DNA of 64,000 nt from an uncultured Clostridia bacterium (GCA_946187325.1 CAMHQC010000002.1:1-64000), one strand, 5' to 3'. Shown: positions 7,916-20,177, numbered from the stretch's first letter. Program-made: numbers and translations. Notes: generated by a model from the sequence alone, not told the origin.

Positions 7916-9682
7916 ATGGATATTTTTTCAATTTTTACGCTGTGCGGAGGATTAGCGTTCTTCCTTTTCGGAATGCATGTAATGTCGCAGAGCCTCGAAA
8001 AATTAGCGGGCGGTAAGCTTGAAACAACGCTTCGCAAGATGACATCCAATCCCTTTAAAAGCCTTGGTTTAGGCGCGGGAATTACGGTTGCGGTGCAGTC
8101 GAGTTCAGCTGTTACCGTTATGCTGGTAGGCCTTGTTAATTCGGGTATTATGGCGCTTGACCAGACTGTCGGTGTTATAATGGGCTCCAATATAGGAACG
8201 ACCTTGACCGCTTGGATATTAAGTATGGCGGGTATTGAGAGCGATAATATTTTTATCTCGCTTCTAAAGCCCGAGAATTTTTCTCCGGTTATCGCATTAA
8301 TAGGTATCGCTCTGTTTATGCTCAGCAAAAAGAAAAAACGTCAGGATGTCGGTATGATTATGCTCGGTTTTTCCGTACTGATGTACGGAATGGAGCTTAT
8401 GAAAAACGCCGTCGCTCCGCTCGCTGAGATGGAGAGCTTCCAAAATCTGCTCGTCGCGTTTAACAACCCGATTGTAAGCGTTCTTTTCGGCGCTGTATTT
8501 ACAGGTGTAATTCAATCCTCCGCGGCGTCGGTCGGTATATTACAGGCGTTGTCTATGACGGGTTCTATTACTTACCGCGCGGCTATTCCGATTATTATGG
8601 GACAGAATATCGGTACATGCGTGACCGCGCTTATATCGTCTATCGGCGTAAACAGAAACGCGAAGCGGGTTACAGCGATTCATATGTCGTTTAATATTAT
8701 CGGTACGGTTATCTGCTTAGTAGTGTTTTACGGATTGGACGCGCTTTTACATTTCAGCTTTGTAAACAGGGCGATAAATCCTGTTGAGATCGCGTTTGTC
8801 CACTCTATCTTTAATATCGTTACGACTGTTATACTATTACCGTTTTCCAATCTTCTCGTTAAACTCGCTAAAAGGATTATTCCCGACGGTAAGGATAAAC
8901 AGGGGGAGGACAAGTCCGTTTGGCTCGACGAGCGTTTGCTTTCGTCTCCGCCGCTTGCCGCTTCTCAATGCAGACAGAAAGCTAAAGGTATGGCTAAAAT
9001 CTCAAAAACCGCGCTTATTGACGCGCTTTCGGTGACGCTAAATTACGATAAAAGCTTAGCGGATAAGGTAGAGGAAGCCGAGCAAAAGCTCGATACGCTC
9101 GAGGATAATCTCGCGACCTATATGCTAAAGCTGTCGCAGGAAAGCCTTACCGAAGAGGATAGCAATACTGTTTCGGAGCTGCTTCACACTATCGGAGATT
9201 TTGAACGGATCGGCGATCACGCTATCAACATCGTAACCATATCTAAGGAGATGAATGAAAGCGGACTTGAATTTTCGGAGGATGCGAAAGCTGATTTTGT
9301 CACGCTTTTTGCCGCGATAACCGAGATATCCGAGCTCGCCGTCAACGCTTATAATAAAAATGATTTGTCGCTTGCGTCTAAGGTTGAACCTCTGGAGGAG
9401 GTTATAGATAAGCTTACCGCTAAGATTAAGCATAAGCACATTGAACGTATGCAAAAGGGCTTATGCAAGCCTGAGCTTGGCGTGCATATTTCTAACCTGC
9501 TGATTTATATAGAGCGAATATCCGACCATTACTCTAACGTAGCGGTTATTATTATCCAGACCGCTCACGCAAAGTTGTATAAACACGATTATCTCAACGA
9601 GCTTAGAGCCGAACGCTCGGAGCAATTTATAGAGAATTATAACGCCTATAAGCATAAATACCGTTTGGCTGAAGATAAATAA
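7916..9682 (+). CDS. Na/Pi cotransporter family protein with C-terminal PhoU-like domain
   Basis: QSSSAVTVMLVGLVNSG and QSSAASVGILQ repeats, GSNIGTT, PhoU-like helical C-terminus. Confidence 0.92.
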   Translation: MDIFSIFTLCGGLAFFLFGMHVMSQSLEKLAGGKLETTLRKMTSNPFKSLGLGAGITVAVQSSSAVTVMLVGLVNSGIMALDQTVGVIMGSNIGTTLTAWILSMAGIESDNIFISLLKPENFSPVIALIGIALFMLSKKKKRQDVGMIMLGFSVLMYGMELMKNAVAPLAEMESFQNLLVAFNNPIVSVLFGAVFTGVIQSSAASVGILQALSMTGSITYRAAIPIIMGQNIGTCVTALISSIGVNRNAKRVTAIHMSFNIIGTVICLVVFYGLDALLHFSFVNRAINPVEIAFVHSIFNIVTTVILLPFSNLLVKLAKRIIPDGKDKQGEDKSVWLDERLLSSPPLAASQCRQKAKGMAKISKTALIDALSVTLNYDKSLADKVEEAEQKLDTLEDNLATYMLKLSQESLTEEDSNTVSELLHTIGDFERIGDHAINIVTISKEMNESGLEFSEDAKADFVTLFAAITEISELAVNAYNKNDLSLASKVEPLEEVIDKLTAKIKHKHIERMQKGLCKPELGVHISNLLIYIERISDHYSNVAVIIIQTAHAKLYKHDYLNELRAERSEQFIENYNAYKHKYRLAEDK

Positions 9683-9743
9683 CTATTTGATATGAATGTG
9701 TAAGATTATATGTTTGTAAACAATCAAATTACTAATCTGAAAA

Positions 9744-9776
9744 AACAACTCCCGTGTTTAACCCGGGAGTTGTTTT
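9744..9776 (+). terminator. intrinsic terminator
   Basis: AACAACTCCCGtgtttaaCCCGGGAGTTGTTTT. Confidence 0.8.
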
Positions 9777-9865
9777 CGCTCTATAGGATATTACTAAAAA
9801 TTCGAATAAATATTTAAGCATAACAGTGTAAAGAAAAATATCAGCTTGCCTAACTCCTATAGAGC

Positions 9866-9891
9866 AAAAAACGCTCCGAAGAGCGTTCTTT
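9866..9891 (-). terminator. terminator of tmRNA
   Basis: Minus strand GAACGCTCTTCGGAGCGTTTTTT. Confidence 0.75.
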
Positions 9892-9895
9892 GCTT

Positions 9896-10245
9896 TGGTG
9901 GAGATGAGGAGAATCGAACTCCTGTCCGAAAATCTATTCCCAAGGCTTTCTACGAGTGTAGTTATTGATTTAAATTCCCTTAGCGCAGCGCCCAATAACA
10001 AGCTATACGCTTCGGTAGTTCCTGATGTGTGACCGTGGTCGGAACATCCCTCGGTTCACATTTACCACTAAATCGATGCCCTTGCCGAAGCCGTGGTACT
10101 CAACGGCAGGACAAGCAGCTTAAATCAAGCTGCTAATGCAACTTTATAGTCGTCAGTTATTTTAAAAATTGTGGATTTTATAGCGGTTCCACACCGCTAC
10201 TCGCTTACCAAGGTTCAAAATCCCCGTCGAAACCTTTACATCCCC
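9896..10245 (-). ncRNA. ssrA: tmRNA (transfer-messenger RNA)
   Basis: Minus strand 5' GGGGATGTAAAGGTTTCGACGGGGATTTTGAACC, tag reading frame ending VALAA-TGA, 3' GGAGTTCGATTCTCCTCATCTCCACCA; next to smpB. Confidence 0.95.
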
Positions 10246-10283
10246 ATTTATTAAGTTGATAGTTATGGGATATGAACTACAAC

Positions 10284-10748
10284 TTATCTATATCTTTCCT
10301 TTAACTCGCGCTCGATAGTGCGTTTAGCGGATTTTCTCGCCATATCGTCGCGCTTATCGTAGAGCTTTTTACCTTTACAAAGTCCGATAGACAGCTTAAT
10401 ATTATTGCCTTTAAAATAAACGCTCAGCGGTATAATTGAGTATCCCTGCTGTTGAGTCTGGCCGAAAAGCTTCATAATTTCTTTCTTATGCATTAAGAGC
10501 TTTCGAACTCTCAGCGGATCTTTACACCAAACAGCGCCCTGCTCATAAACCGAAATATGAAGTCCGTTTACAAAAATTTCGCCCTTAACTATTGAACACC
10601 AGCTATCTTTAAGGTTAACTCTGCCCGCGCGGATTGACTTTACTTCCGAGCCCTTGAGTTCAATTCCCGCCTCAAAGGTTTCCTCGATAAAGTAATCGTG
10701 ATAGGCTTTTTTATTTTTAGCTACAGTTTTTATAGTATCTGAACTCAA
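10284..10748 (-). CDS. smpB: SsrA-binding protein
   Basis: [37 protein letters not shown]-terminal [18 protein letters not shown]. Apparent TTG start overlaps the recR stop. Confidence 0.95.
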   Translation of the reverse strand: MSSDTIKTVAKNKKAYHDYFIEETFEAGIELKGSEVKSIRAGRVNLKDSWCSIVKGEIFVNGLHISVYEQGAVWCKDPLRVRKLLMHKKEIMKLFGQTQQQGYSIIPLSVYFKGNNIKLSIGLCKGKKLYDKRDDMARKSAKRTIERELKERYR

Positions 10749-11344
10749 AGCTCATTCCTGCCTTCCAACGCGCGCGCTAAAGTTACCTGGTCGGCGTACT
10801 CTAAATCTCCGCCGACGGGTATTCCGTAAGCGAGACGAGTTACCTTTATGCCCATAGGTTTCAGAAGTCTTGAGATATACATAGCCGTTGCGTCGCCCTC
10901 GACAGTAGGATTAGTCGCCATAATAACCTCCGTCACATCTCCCGAAAGCCTCGCGATAAGTTCCTTGATTTTTAAATCATCGGGGCCGATATCGTTAAGA
11001 GGGGAGATAGCTCCGTGGAGTATATGGTAAACTCCTCTGTACTCGTCGGTAGCTTCCATCGCCATAGCGTCTCTAGGAGTTTCCACTACACAGATAACGC
11101 TTTTATCACGTTTTTCATTTCTGCATACGGGACAAAGCTCGCTGTCGGTTAAATTACAGCATACCTTGCAGTAATGAATCTTTTCGTGAGCGTCGATAAT
11201 CGCTTCGGAAAATTCTCTCGCTTCTGTTTTTGGCATATTTAATACATAATATGCAAGCCTTTGGGCAGTTTTATAACCGATACCGGGCATTTTTTCGAAT
11301 TGCTCCACTAATTTTTCGAGCGGAGCTACATTATAATTAGCCAT
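10745..11344 (-). CDS. recR: recombination protein RecR
   Basis: [17 protein letters not shown], Zn finger [16 protein letters not shown], Toprim [12 protein letters not shown]. Confidence 0.95.
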   Translation of the reverse strand: MANYNVAPLEKLVEQFEKMPGIGYKTAQRLAYYVLNMPKTEAREFSEAIIDAHEKIHYCKVCCNLTDSELCPVCRNEKRDKSVICVVETPRDAMAMEATDEYRGVYHILHGAISPLNDIGPDDLKIKELIARLSGDVTEVIMATNPTVEGDATAMYISRLLKPMGIKVTRLAYGIPVGGDLEYADQVTLARALEGRNEL

Positions 11345-11356
11345 TAATTCTACCGA

Positions 11357-11707
11357 TTAAAACAGTCCCGGAATATTAAGTCCGCCCGAAAGCGCGCTCA
11401 TAGTATCCTCTTTTTCCTGGGAAGCGGCTCTTAAAGCTTCGTTAGTAGCCGCGATGATGAGGTCTGAGAGCATTTCGGCATCCTCGGGGTCGATAACTTC
11501 GGGGTCAATCTCGATTGATTTAACCTCGAGTTTACCTGTAACTGTTACTTTAACAGCTCCGCCGCCTGAGGTTGAGCTGTACTCTTTTGCCTCGAGTTCT
11601 TCGGTAGCTGTCTCCATAGCTTCCTGCATTTTCTGCGCCTGACGGGCGAGCTGCTGCATATTGCCTGCTCCTCCGCCGCCGTATCCTTTAGGTAATCTTG
11701 CTTTCAT
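11357..11707 (-). CDS. YbaB/EbfC family nucleoid-associated protein
   Basis: Gly-rich N-terminus then NMQQLARQAQKMQEAM; start moved to MKARLPKGYGG. Confidence 0.92.
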   Translation of the reverse strand: MKARLPKGYGGGGAGNMQQLARQAQKMQEAMETATEELEAKEYSSTSGGGAVKVTVTGKLEVKSIEIDPEVIDPEDAEMLSDLIIAATNEALRAASQEKEDTMSALSGGLNIPGLF

Positions 11708-11721
11708 TTTATTCAATCCTT

Positions 11722-13473
11722 TCAATTTTCAACTTTTAAATCTATATCGCTCTCTTTAAGACTATTTATTAAATCTTTAAGAGGGTCTTTTTTATCTTCC
11801 TTAACCTCGGGCTTTCTGTAGGGGCCGAGGCTGTACGCCTTGCCTGTAATCTCCTGAACAGCTTTTTTGAGGTTAGCTCTCTGGGAGCTTTCCTTTAGAA
11901 GTCTGAACGGAATATCGCTGTCCGCGTCGATTAAAAGGTAATTTCCGCTTTCGTAAGCGTTGGTTCCGCTGAACGCCGCGGCGATTCCTTTGGAATATCT
12001 CTTTATATTCTCGACAACCTCGGGCCATTGTCTGAACGGTTTAGCGTTGTTGTAAAGCGCGTCTAAATCGACCGACGGCCTTTGAGGCTTAGGAGGTTCG
12101 GCTTTAACCGTTTCCGCCTTAGCCGTCTCATCTTCTGAAACGGAAGGAGCTTCAACTTTCGGGATATCCGTCAAAGCGGGCGGGGGAGGGAGTATATCTT
12201 TTTCGTCGGGAATACTTTCCTTTTCCGTTTTCGCTTCTTTTGGAGCTTCTTTAACTTCGACGGACTCGGGCTTTTCTTCCTTAGTTTTAATTTCGGTTTT
12301 AAGCTCGGGCGTATTAGTTACAGCGACTCCTGTTTTTAAAGCCTTTTCCAATGCCGAAACTCTCGCGACAAGCGCGTCGTTAGTTCCCTCAAGCTCGGGA
12401 GCCGACAGCTTAACAAGCGCCATTTCCAGTTCTGTCTTGTTGCTGTTGCCCTTACCCATACGCTGATAGGTGTTCTGTAAAACGTCCATAATATAGACGA
12501 TTTCGCCTAAGGTGAGATAATCAGCCTGAGTCTGAGCAATTTCAAATTCATCCGCGGACATAACGATATGATTTCGCGGATTTCTTGTACATTTAATCAT
12601 CATAAGGCTTCTGAAATGGTCGAGAAGCTCGTCGCATAAACGCGCCATATCCTTGCTCTCTCTGTGCAGACGGCTTAAAACCTCTAAAGCCTTGGCGGTG
12701 TTTTTATTAATGCAGGCTGTAGAAAGCTCGAAAAGATAATCTTTGCGGGCAAGTCCCGCGGAGTTTCTTACGATTTCAGTCGTAATATCGGTGCTCGTAC
12801 CGAGACATCTGTCCATAAGCGAAAGCGCGTCACGCATAGCTCCGTCGGCAATCGCCGCGATAAGATACGCCGCGTCGTCCTCGATAGACGCGCCCTCGTT
12901 TTCGGCTACGAATTTCAGCCTGTTTTTAATATCCTCGGGCGAGATTCTGTTAAAATCGAATCTCTGGCATCGTGAGAGGATAGTGGACGGCAGCTTGTGA
13001 ACCTCGGTAGTCGCGAGTATAAATACCACATGCTCGGGAGGTTCCTCGAGAGTTTTGAGCAGAGCGTTAAACGCCTGGTCGGTGAGCATATGAACCTCGT
13101 CGATAATATACACCCTGTACTTAGCCCTCGCGGGTCTGAATTGAGCTTCGTCAATTACGGCGCGGATATCGTCAATACCGCGGTTAGAAGCCGCGTCCAT
13201 CTCGACAACGTCAAGTATGCTTCCGTCATCTATACCCTTACAGTTCTCACATTCACAGCAAGGGTTACCGTCCTGAAGGTTAAGACAGTTAACCGCCTTG
13301 GCGAGTATTTTTGCGCAGGTGGTTTTACCTGTACCTCTCGAGCCTGTGAAAAGGTAAGCGTGGTTAAGCCGTCCGCTTTTAAGCTCGTTTTCTAAGGTTT
13401 TGGTAACCTGGGGCTGACCTGATACGTCCGAGAACTTCTGAGGTCTCCATTTGCGATATAAAACCTGATACAA
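11722..13473 (-). CDS. dnaX: DNA polymerase III subunit gamma/tau
   Basis: LYRKWRPQKFSDVSGQ, GSRGTGKTTCAKILAKAVNC, IIDEVHML. Start likely TTG at 13473, 8 nt after AAAGGAG. Confidence 0.95.
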   Translation of the reverse strand: MYQVLYRKWRPQKFSDVSGQPQVTKTLENELKSGRLNHAYLFTGSRGTGKTTCAKILAKAVNCLNLQDGNPCCECENCKGIDDGSILDVVEMDAASNRGIDDIRAVIDEAQFRPARAKYRVYIIDEVHMLTDQAFNALLKTLEEPPEHVVFILATTEVHKLPSTILSRCQRFDFNRISPEDIKNRLKFVAENEGASIEDDAAYLIAAIADGAMRDALSLMDRCLGTSTDITTEIVRNSAGLARKDYLFELSTACINKNTAKALEVLSRLHRESKDMARLCDELLDHFRSLMMIKCTRNPRNHIVMSADEFEIAQTQADYLTLGEIVYIMDVLQNTYQRMGKGNSNKTELEMALVKLSAPELEGTNDALVARVSALEKALKTGVAVTNTPELKTEIKTKEEKPESVEVKEAPKEAKTEKESIPDEKDILPPPPALTDIPKVEAPSVSEDETAKAETVKAEPPKPQRPSVDLDALYNNAKPFRQWPEVVENIKRYSKGIAAAFSGTNAYESGNYLLIDADSDIPFRLLKESSQRANLKKAVQEITGKAYSLGPYRKPEVKEDKKDPLKDLINSLKESDIDLKVEN

Positions 13474-13536
13474 AATACTCACTCCTTTAGTTTTTAATGT
13501 AAAAAAATTGCAAACCGTAAGACCGCACTTACGGCC

Positions 13537-13669
13537 ACTCGTTTAAATAAGTGAACGACAGACTTACTACATCGCATCTAAGTCATGCTTAATGCTGCTC
13601 GGTTCCCCGCCTGACATGGTTCACAGACCTCAATCGTGCAGGGCCTGCCGCTCACTTATTTAAACGAAA
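13537..13669 (-). ncRNA. ffs: SRP RNA (small bacterial type)
   Basis: Minus strand ...ACCATGTCAGG-CGG-GGAA-CCG-AGCAGCATTAAG...; end stem CGTTTAAATAAGTGAGCGGCAGG pairs with CTGTCGTTCACTTATTTAAACG; terminator at 13515-13534; upstream of dnaX. Confidence 0.88.
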
Positions 13670-13811
13670 TTCATTCGGTTCGCAACTCTTAGTTATTGTA
13701 ACACAATTCTGACAATAAATCAATAGTTTATATTGAATATTAAGTTTTTAAATTATATTGAATATAAAGTTTTTAAATGTTATACTAAAGATAATAAGGA
13801 GGCGCTTTATT

Positions 13812-14255
13812 ATGGGAATGGAAAAAATAATTGAAGTGATTGGTGTAAAGCTTGTCAGTTATTTATTTACTTCTCTTATTATGTACGGTATATTTAAAAA
13901 GACGGGAGAAGATAAATATAAAGCTTTTATTCCGTATTACAGAATATGGGTGTTTTATAAGCTTATAGATTTATCCAAGCTTTGGTTCAGCCTTTATATT
14001 ATAACGTGTGTTTTAGGATATTTCGAAAACTTTATAAACTTATTCAATATTAAAGTCTTCGGAAATTATTATTTTGTGATTATATTTATATCGTTCGTAA
14101 TAAGTGTTGTTCTAGGAATTTTTGTTTCCGACCAACTCGGCAACTCCTTCGGAAAAACAAGAGGATTTAAAATCGGTTATTTTTTCCTGCCGACAATATT
14201 CGGCTTGATTGCCGCGTTCGATAAATCAGAATACTTAGGACCGAACGGAAGATAA
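13812..14255 (+). CDS. small multi-TM membrane protein of unknown function
   Basis: MGMEKIIEVIGVKLVSYLF...; RBS AAGGAGGC upstream. Confidence 0.6.
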   Translation: MGMEKIIEVIGVKLVSYLFTSLIMYGIFKKTGEDKYKAFIPYYRIWVFYKLIDLSKLWFSLYIITCVLGYFENFINLFNIKVFGNYYFVIIFISFVISVVLGIFVSDQLGNSFGKTRGFKIGYFFLPTIFGLIAAFDKSEYLGPNGR

Positions 14256-14274
14256 AATAAAAGGAGGGGAAGGT

Positions 14275-14352
14275 ATGTCGGATACAATTTATACCATTTC
14301 AATAGTTGATAAGGAAATAACCGAAAACGGAGTGTTGATTTATGGCGGATGA
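14275..14352 (+). CDS. short leader-like ORF (25 aa) overlapping the next gene
   Basis: AAGGAGGGG then ATGTCGGATACA...GGCGGATGA; overlaps the 14342 start codon. Confidence 0.35.
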   Translation: MSDTIYTISIVDKEITENGVLIYGG

Positions 14353-14653
14353 TTTGCTTCCTGACTTACTCGGTGAAAAGGATATGAAATCCGCATGGAA
14401 GAATAAGCCTTTTAAAGTAATCGGAATAATTTTCTTATTTTTAGTAGATTTTGCTATTGCAATTATTCCCGCGGGATTATTGGGAGATATAATAGATAAA
14501 ATTAAGGTAACTAATAATTTGACATGGTTAATTAATTTATTGTATCATATTTCTTTTTTTATTGTTTTTGTTATCTGTTTTGCGTTACTTGTTTTTCTTG
14601 AATACTTAATAGTAGGTTTAATAGTTTCTATAATAAAAAAATCAAACCGATAA
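14342..14653 (+). CDS. small membrane protein, unknown function
   Basis: 103 aa, three hydrophobic segments. Confidence 0.5.
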   Translation: MADDLLPDLLGEKDMKSAWKNKPFKVIGIIFLFLVDFAIAIIPAGLLGDIIDKIKVTNNLTWLINLLYHISFFIVFVICFALLVFLEYLIVGLIVSIIKKSNR

Positions 14654-14723
14654 AACAACGGCTGTCATTCGACAGCCGTTTAATGTTATCTGTAACCTGT
14701 TACCTAAAACCTGTAACCTGTTA

Positions 14724-16294
<1,571 letters not shown>

Positions 16295-16302
16295 ATCTTA
16301 CC

Positions 16303-17931
16303 TCACAATATAGACGGTGTATCGGGATGAACCTGACATACAAGTACGAAAGGCTTATCGCTCTCGACAATCTGATGGATATATTTTTCAGCGTCCTCGT
16401 TAGAGCTAACCTCGGCGCTTTCGATTCCGTAAGCCTTAGCCAAGGCTACGATATCGGGCGACTCGTTGAGGATAGTCGCTGAGTGACGGCCGTTATAATA
16501 ATTATCCTGGAGCTCTCTTACCATACCAAGACGGTAATTTCTCATAACTATAATTTTTATATTAAGGTTGTTCTGAACTATAGTGGAGAGCTCGTTTAGG
16601 CTCATCTGAAAACTTCCGTCGCCGCATACTACAACGACATCGCGTTTTTTAAGTCCGAGCTTAGCGCCGATAGCGCAGGGGATAGAGTAGCCCATTGTAC
16701 CCATACCGCCCGTGGTGAAAAATCTGCCCTCGCGGATTCTGAAGTTGTTGGCGCACCAAATTTGGTTCTGACCTACATCGGCGCAGAGAATCGCCTTGCT
16801 CTTTAGCATAGAGCTGAGTTTACCGATTAGGGTTCTCGGCTCAACATAACCGTCGAAGGTCGAGATTTTGCTCTGGTAATGAGCCTTGAGGTCTTTAACC
16901 TCAGCGTCCCACTCGTCGTTTATTCTAAAGTCGCCTATATTTTCTATAAGCTTCTTCATAACGTGGTTCATATCGCCGACGATAGGTATATCAACCTTAA
17001 CGTTTTTGCCGATTTCGGCGGGGTCAATGTCTATATGAATAATTTTAGTGGTATTTTCACTCATCTGGTCGGGAGCGGCAATCGCTCTGTCGCCGAGCCT
17101 CGCTCCGCAAACTATCGCTAAATCGGTGGTGTGCAGTGCTTTATTGGCGCATTTACGACCGTGAGTTCCGAGCATTCCGAGGTAAAGCGGATGGTCGCTG
17201 GGCATAACGCCGATACCCATCATAGTTGAAAGCACGGGAATCTGGGTCATTTCCGCGAATTTCTGTAATTTAAGCTTAGCTCCCGAAGATAAAACTCCGC
17301 CGCCTGATACGATAATCGGGCGTTTAGCTTTTTTTATTAGCTCAACCGCTCTTTTTACCTGAACTATATGACCTTTAGTGTTGGGCTTATAGCTCTTGAT
17401 GTTGACGGTTTCGGGATACTCAAATCTTTCAATTTTGTTGAGCTGAATATCCATCGGGATATCTATAAGCACAGGACCGGGACGTCCCGTAGCCGCTATG
17501 TGAAAAGCTTCCTTAAATACACGCGGTAAATCCTCGGTTTTTGTAACTAAGTAGCTGTGCTTTGTAAAAGGCTCGCAAGCACCGGTAATATCGGCTTCCT
17601 GGAATACATCACGTCCGAGTAAATCCGAACGCACCTGACCCGTAATTGCAATCATCGGGATAGAGTCCATATAAGCTGTGGCGATACCTGTAATGAGATT
17701 AGTCGCGCCCGGGCCCGAAGTAGCTACGCACACGCCCGGCTTCATTTTAGCGCGCGCGTATCCGCTTGCGGCGTGAGCCGCGTTCTGTTCCTGGCGGACT
17801 AATACACTTTTAATATCTGAATCGTATAATGAATCGTAAAACGGACAAATGGTTGCTCCCGGATAGCCGAATATGGTATCAATACCCTCAGCCTGTAAGC
17901 ATTTTACCATTATATCTGCTCCGCTAATCAT
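16303..17931 (-). CDS. ilvB: acetolactate synthase large subunit
   Basis: ThDP enzyme, GADIMVKCLQAEGIDTIFGYPGA, ATSGPGATNL, GTMGYSIPCAIGAKLG, GDGSFQMSLNEL. Confidence 0.96.
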   Translation of the reverse strand: MISGADIMVKCLQAEGIDTIFGYPGATICPFYDSLYDSDIKSVLVRQEQNAAHAASGYARAKMKPGVCVATSGPGATNLITGIATAYMDSIPMIAITGQVRSDLLGRDVFQEADITGACEPFTKHSYLVTKTEDLPRVFKEAFHIAATGRPGPVLIDIPMDIQLNKIERFEYPETVNIKSYKPNTKGHIVQVKRAVELIKKAKRPIIVSGGGVLSSGAKLKLQKFAEMTQIPVLSTMMGIGVMPSDHPLYLGMLGTHGRKCANKALHTTDLAIVCGARLGDRAIAAPDQMSENTTKIIHIDIDPAEIGKNVKVDIPIVGDMNHVMKKLIENIGDFRINDEWDAEVKDLKAHYQSKISTFDGYVEPRTLIGKLSSMLKSKAILCADVGQNQIWCANNFRIREGRFFTTGGMGTMGYSIPCAIGAKLGLKKRDVVVVCGDGSFQMSLNELSTIVQNNLNIKIIVMRNYRLGMVRELQDNYYNGRHSATILNESPDIVALAKAYGIESAEVSSNEDAEKYIHQIVESDKPFVLVCQVHPDTPSIL

Positions 17932-18077
17932 AGGTTAATCTCCCTTAAATCATACTCTCGGATAATAATCCAACATTAAACTACATTATAATACAAATAG
18001 GTGGAAAAGTAAAGACTTTTATTGGTTAATATATTAAAACAAAAGTAATACCCGCGCCGAAATGACGCGGGTTTAAT

Positions 18078-20177
18078 CTATACTTTGGTTTTAAGAATCC
18101 TTGTCGCCCATAATACGCAGAGCATACATACTCCCGTATCCGCGACAACTCCCATCCAAATTGCCGCCATACCGAGCGAGGCGAGTATTATAACGAGTGC
18201 CTTAATACATAGAGCGAATACTATGTTTGTTTTAGCGGTATTTACTGTTTTTTTAGCGATCTTGACAGCCTTGGGCAGAGCGGTTAAGTTACCCGAAGTC
18301 AGCACGGCGTCGGCTGAAGCTATCGCCGCGTCAGAGCCGAGCCCCATCGCGAAACCGCAGTCCGCGGCTGTAATAACGGGCGCGTCGTTAATTCCGTCGC
18401 CGACGAAGCATACGCCCTTGGCGTCTGATTTAAGCTCGTTTACAATTCTGAGCTTATCCTCGGGCAGAAGTCCCGAGCGTATATCGGTTATATCCCTTAA
18501 CTCGCCTTTAAGCTTATCGGCGTTACGCTTGCTGTCGCCTGTTAGGGTTATAAGCTTTTTAAAACCGAGGTTTTTGAGCTTCGTAATAACTCCGTCCGCT
18601 TCATTACGGACCTTATCGGTAAGTATAAACGCTCCGATAACTTCTCCGTCATATATTAGATACGCGTCAGCTTCGTCTTCAGGAGTTTCTTTCAGGTTTC
18701 TTATACCGACGCACGCTACGGTTTTTCCGTCATACTCGGCGGACACTCCGCCGCCTGACTGTTCGTTATATTTTTTCATATCGGGAAGTGTTCCGCTGAA
18801 TTTACCCATTATCGCCTTAGCGATAGGGTGGGCTGAGTTTTTTTCGACAGCTGCCGCTAAAGCAAGAACTTCGCCCTCTGTATAATTCTTATAAGGAATT
18901 ATTTTGCTTACGGTAAGTATTCCCTCGGTGAGAGTTCCTGTTTTATCAAGAGCAATAACGTCCGACTTCGCAAGCGCTTCCAAGTATTTTCCGCCCTTAA
19001 ATAACGCGCCGTATTTAGAAGCCGCGCCGATTCCCGAGTAATAGGAGAGAGGAACCGAAATAACTATCGCGCACGGACAGCTCGCTACTAAGCATACAAG
19101 TCCGCGGTAAATCCATTCGGTGATATTTCCAAAAAAAATCGGCGGTATAAACGCTATGACGAGCGAGATAAGAATTACAATCGGAGTGTAAACGCTCGCA
19201 AACCTTGTGATTAGCTTTTCGCTCTTACTTTTTGTGGTTGAAGCTTCTTCAACGAGCTTTATGATACGGCTGGCGGTACTGTCCTCTAAGCGTTTAGTCG
19301 TTTTAGCTTTAATAAGGTTTTCGCCGTTTATCATACCGCTGAGAAGCTCGGAATTTTTTTCGGCGTAAACAGGCATACTTTCGCCCGTAATCGCCGAGGT
19401 ATCTACGTTGCTTTTGCCCTCGGTAATTATACAGTCTATCGGAACCTTAGCGAAAGGCTTAATAATGATTTCCGTTCCGATTTCTACATCCTCGGCGTGA
19501 ACGGTTATTTCAGAGCCGTTTTGTTCGATAACGGCTTCATCAGTCCGTATATTCGCGAGCTTTTCTATACTTCTGCGTGAGTTTTCAACCGCTTTGTCCT
19601 CAAGCATTTCGCCGATTCCGAATAGTATCGTTACCATAGCGCCCTCGACATACTGTCCCAAACAGAACGCCGCGATTACCGCTACAGTCATAAGCGTTGT
19701 TTCGTCGATATGAAGCTTGATTACCGACTTTACACCCGAGATACATACCTTGTATCCCGACATTATTATTGCCGCCGCGCTGAGTATCGCCGCGGTGATT
19801 TCACTAACCTTGAGTAAATCGAGTATCAGCGCTATTACCGCTATACCTACAGCGCAGAAAAGAAGGATTTTCGATATCTCATTTTTAGCGCGTTTATGCT
19901 CGTGATGATCGTGACAGTGGCACTCGCCGTTGTGACAGTGATGGTGTTCGCTGTGTTTATGTTCCTCAAAGCTCACCTCTACGCCGTCCTCGATAGTGTC
20001 GGTGATTTTCTGAACTATATCTATTATATTGTCGTCCTCTACGTGACGGAAGTAAAGTGATTTTGTCGCGAATACAAGGCTCACTTCCTCGAAGCCCTCG
20101 GTATTCGCAATCGCTTTTTCGACCTTAGCCGTGCAGTTAGCGCAGTCAAGACCGTTCATAATAAGTTTATATTTCAT
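18078..20177 (-). CDS. heavy-metal P-type ATPase (Zn/Cd/Pb type)
   Basis: HMA motif GLDCANC, His-rich linker HKHSEHHHCHNGECHCHDHHEH, SCPCAIV, DKTGTLTEG, GDGINDAP. Confidence 0.93.
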   Translation of the reverse strand: MKYKLIMNGLDCANCTAKVEKAIANTEGFEEVSLVFATKSLYFRHVEDDNIIDIVQKITDTIEDGVEVSFEEHKHSEHHHCHNGECHCHDHHEHKRAKNEISKILLFCAVGIAVIALILDLLKVSEITAAILSAAAIIMSGYKVCISGVKSVIKLHIDETTLMTVAVIAAFCLGQYVEGAMVTILFGIGEMLEDKAVENSRRSIEKLANIRTDEAVIEQNGSEITVHAEDVEIGTEIIIKPFAKVPIDCIITEGKSNVDTSAITGESMPVYAEKNSELLSGMINGENLIKAKTTKRLEDSTASRIIKLVEEASTTKSKSEKLITRFASVYTPIVILISLVIAFIPPIFFGNITEWIYRGLVCLVASCPCAIVISVPLSYYSGIGAASKYGALFKGGKYLEALAKSDVIALDKTGTLTEGILTVSKIIPYKNYTEGEVLALAAAVEKNSAHPIAKAIMGKFSGTLPDMKKYNEQSGGGVSAEYDGKTVACVGIRNLKETPEDEADAYLIYDGEVIGAFILTDKVRNEADGVITKLKNLGFKKLITLTGDSKRNADKLKGELRDITDIRSGLLPEDKLRIVNELKSDAKGVCFVGDGINDAPVITAADCGFAMGLGSDAAIASADAVLTSGNLTALPKAVKIAKKTVNTAKTNIVFALCIKALVIILASLGMAAIWMGVVADTGVCMLCVLWATRILKTKV

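Noticed and set aside
9732-10001. ORF of 89 aa on minus strand
   Set aside because: Lies mainly over the tmRNA 3' part and its terminator; not a real protein.
14690-14723. Tandem CTGTAACCTGTTA repeat after ilvC
   Set aside because: Two copies of 13 bp only; likely local slippage.
18085-18885. 266-aa ORF antisense to the metal P-type ATPase
   Set aside because: Ser/Ala/Pro/Ile-rich composition typical of a reverse-frame translation; the opposite strand encodes a conserved P-type ATPase.
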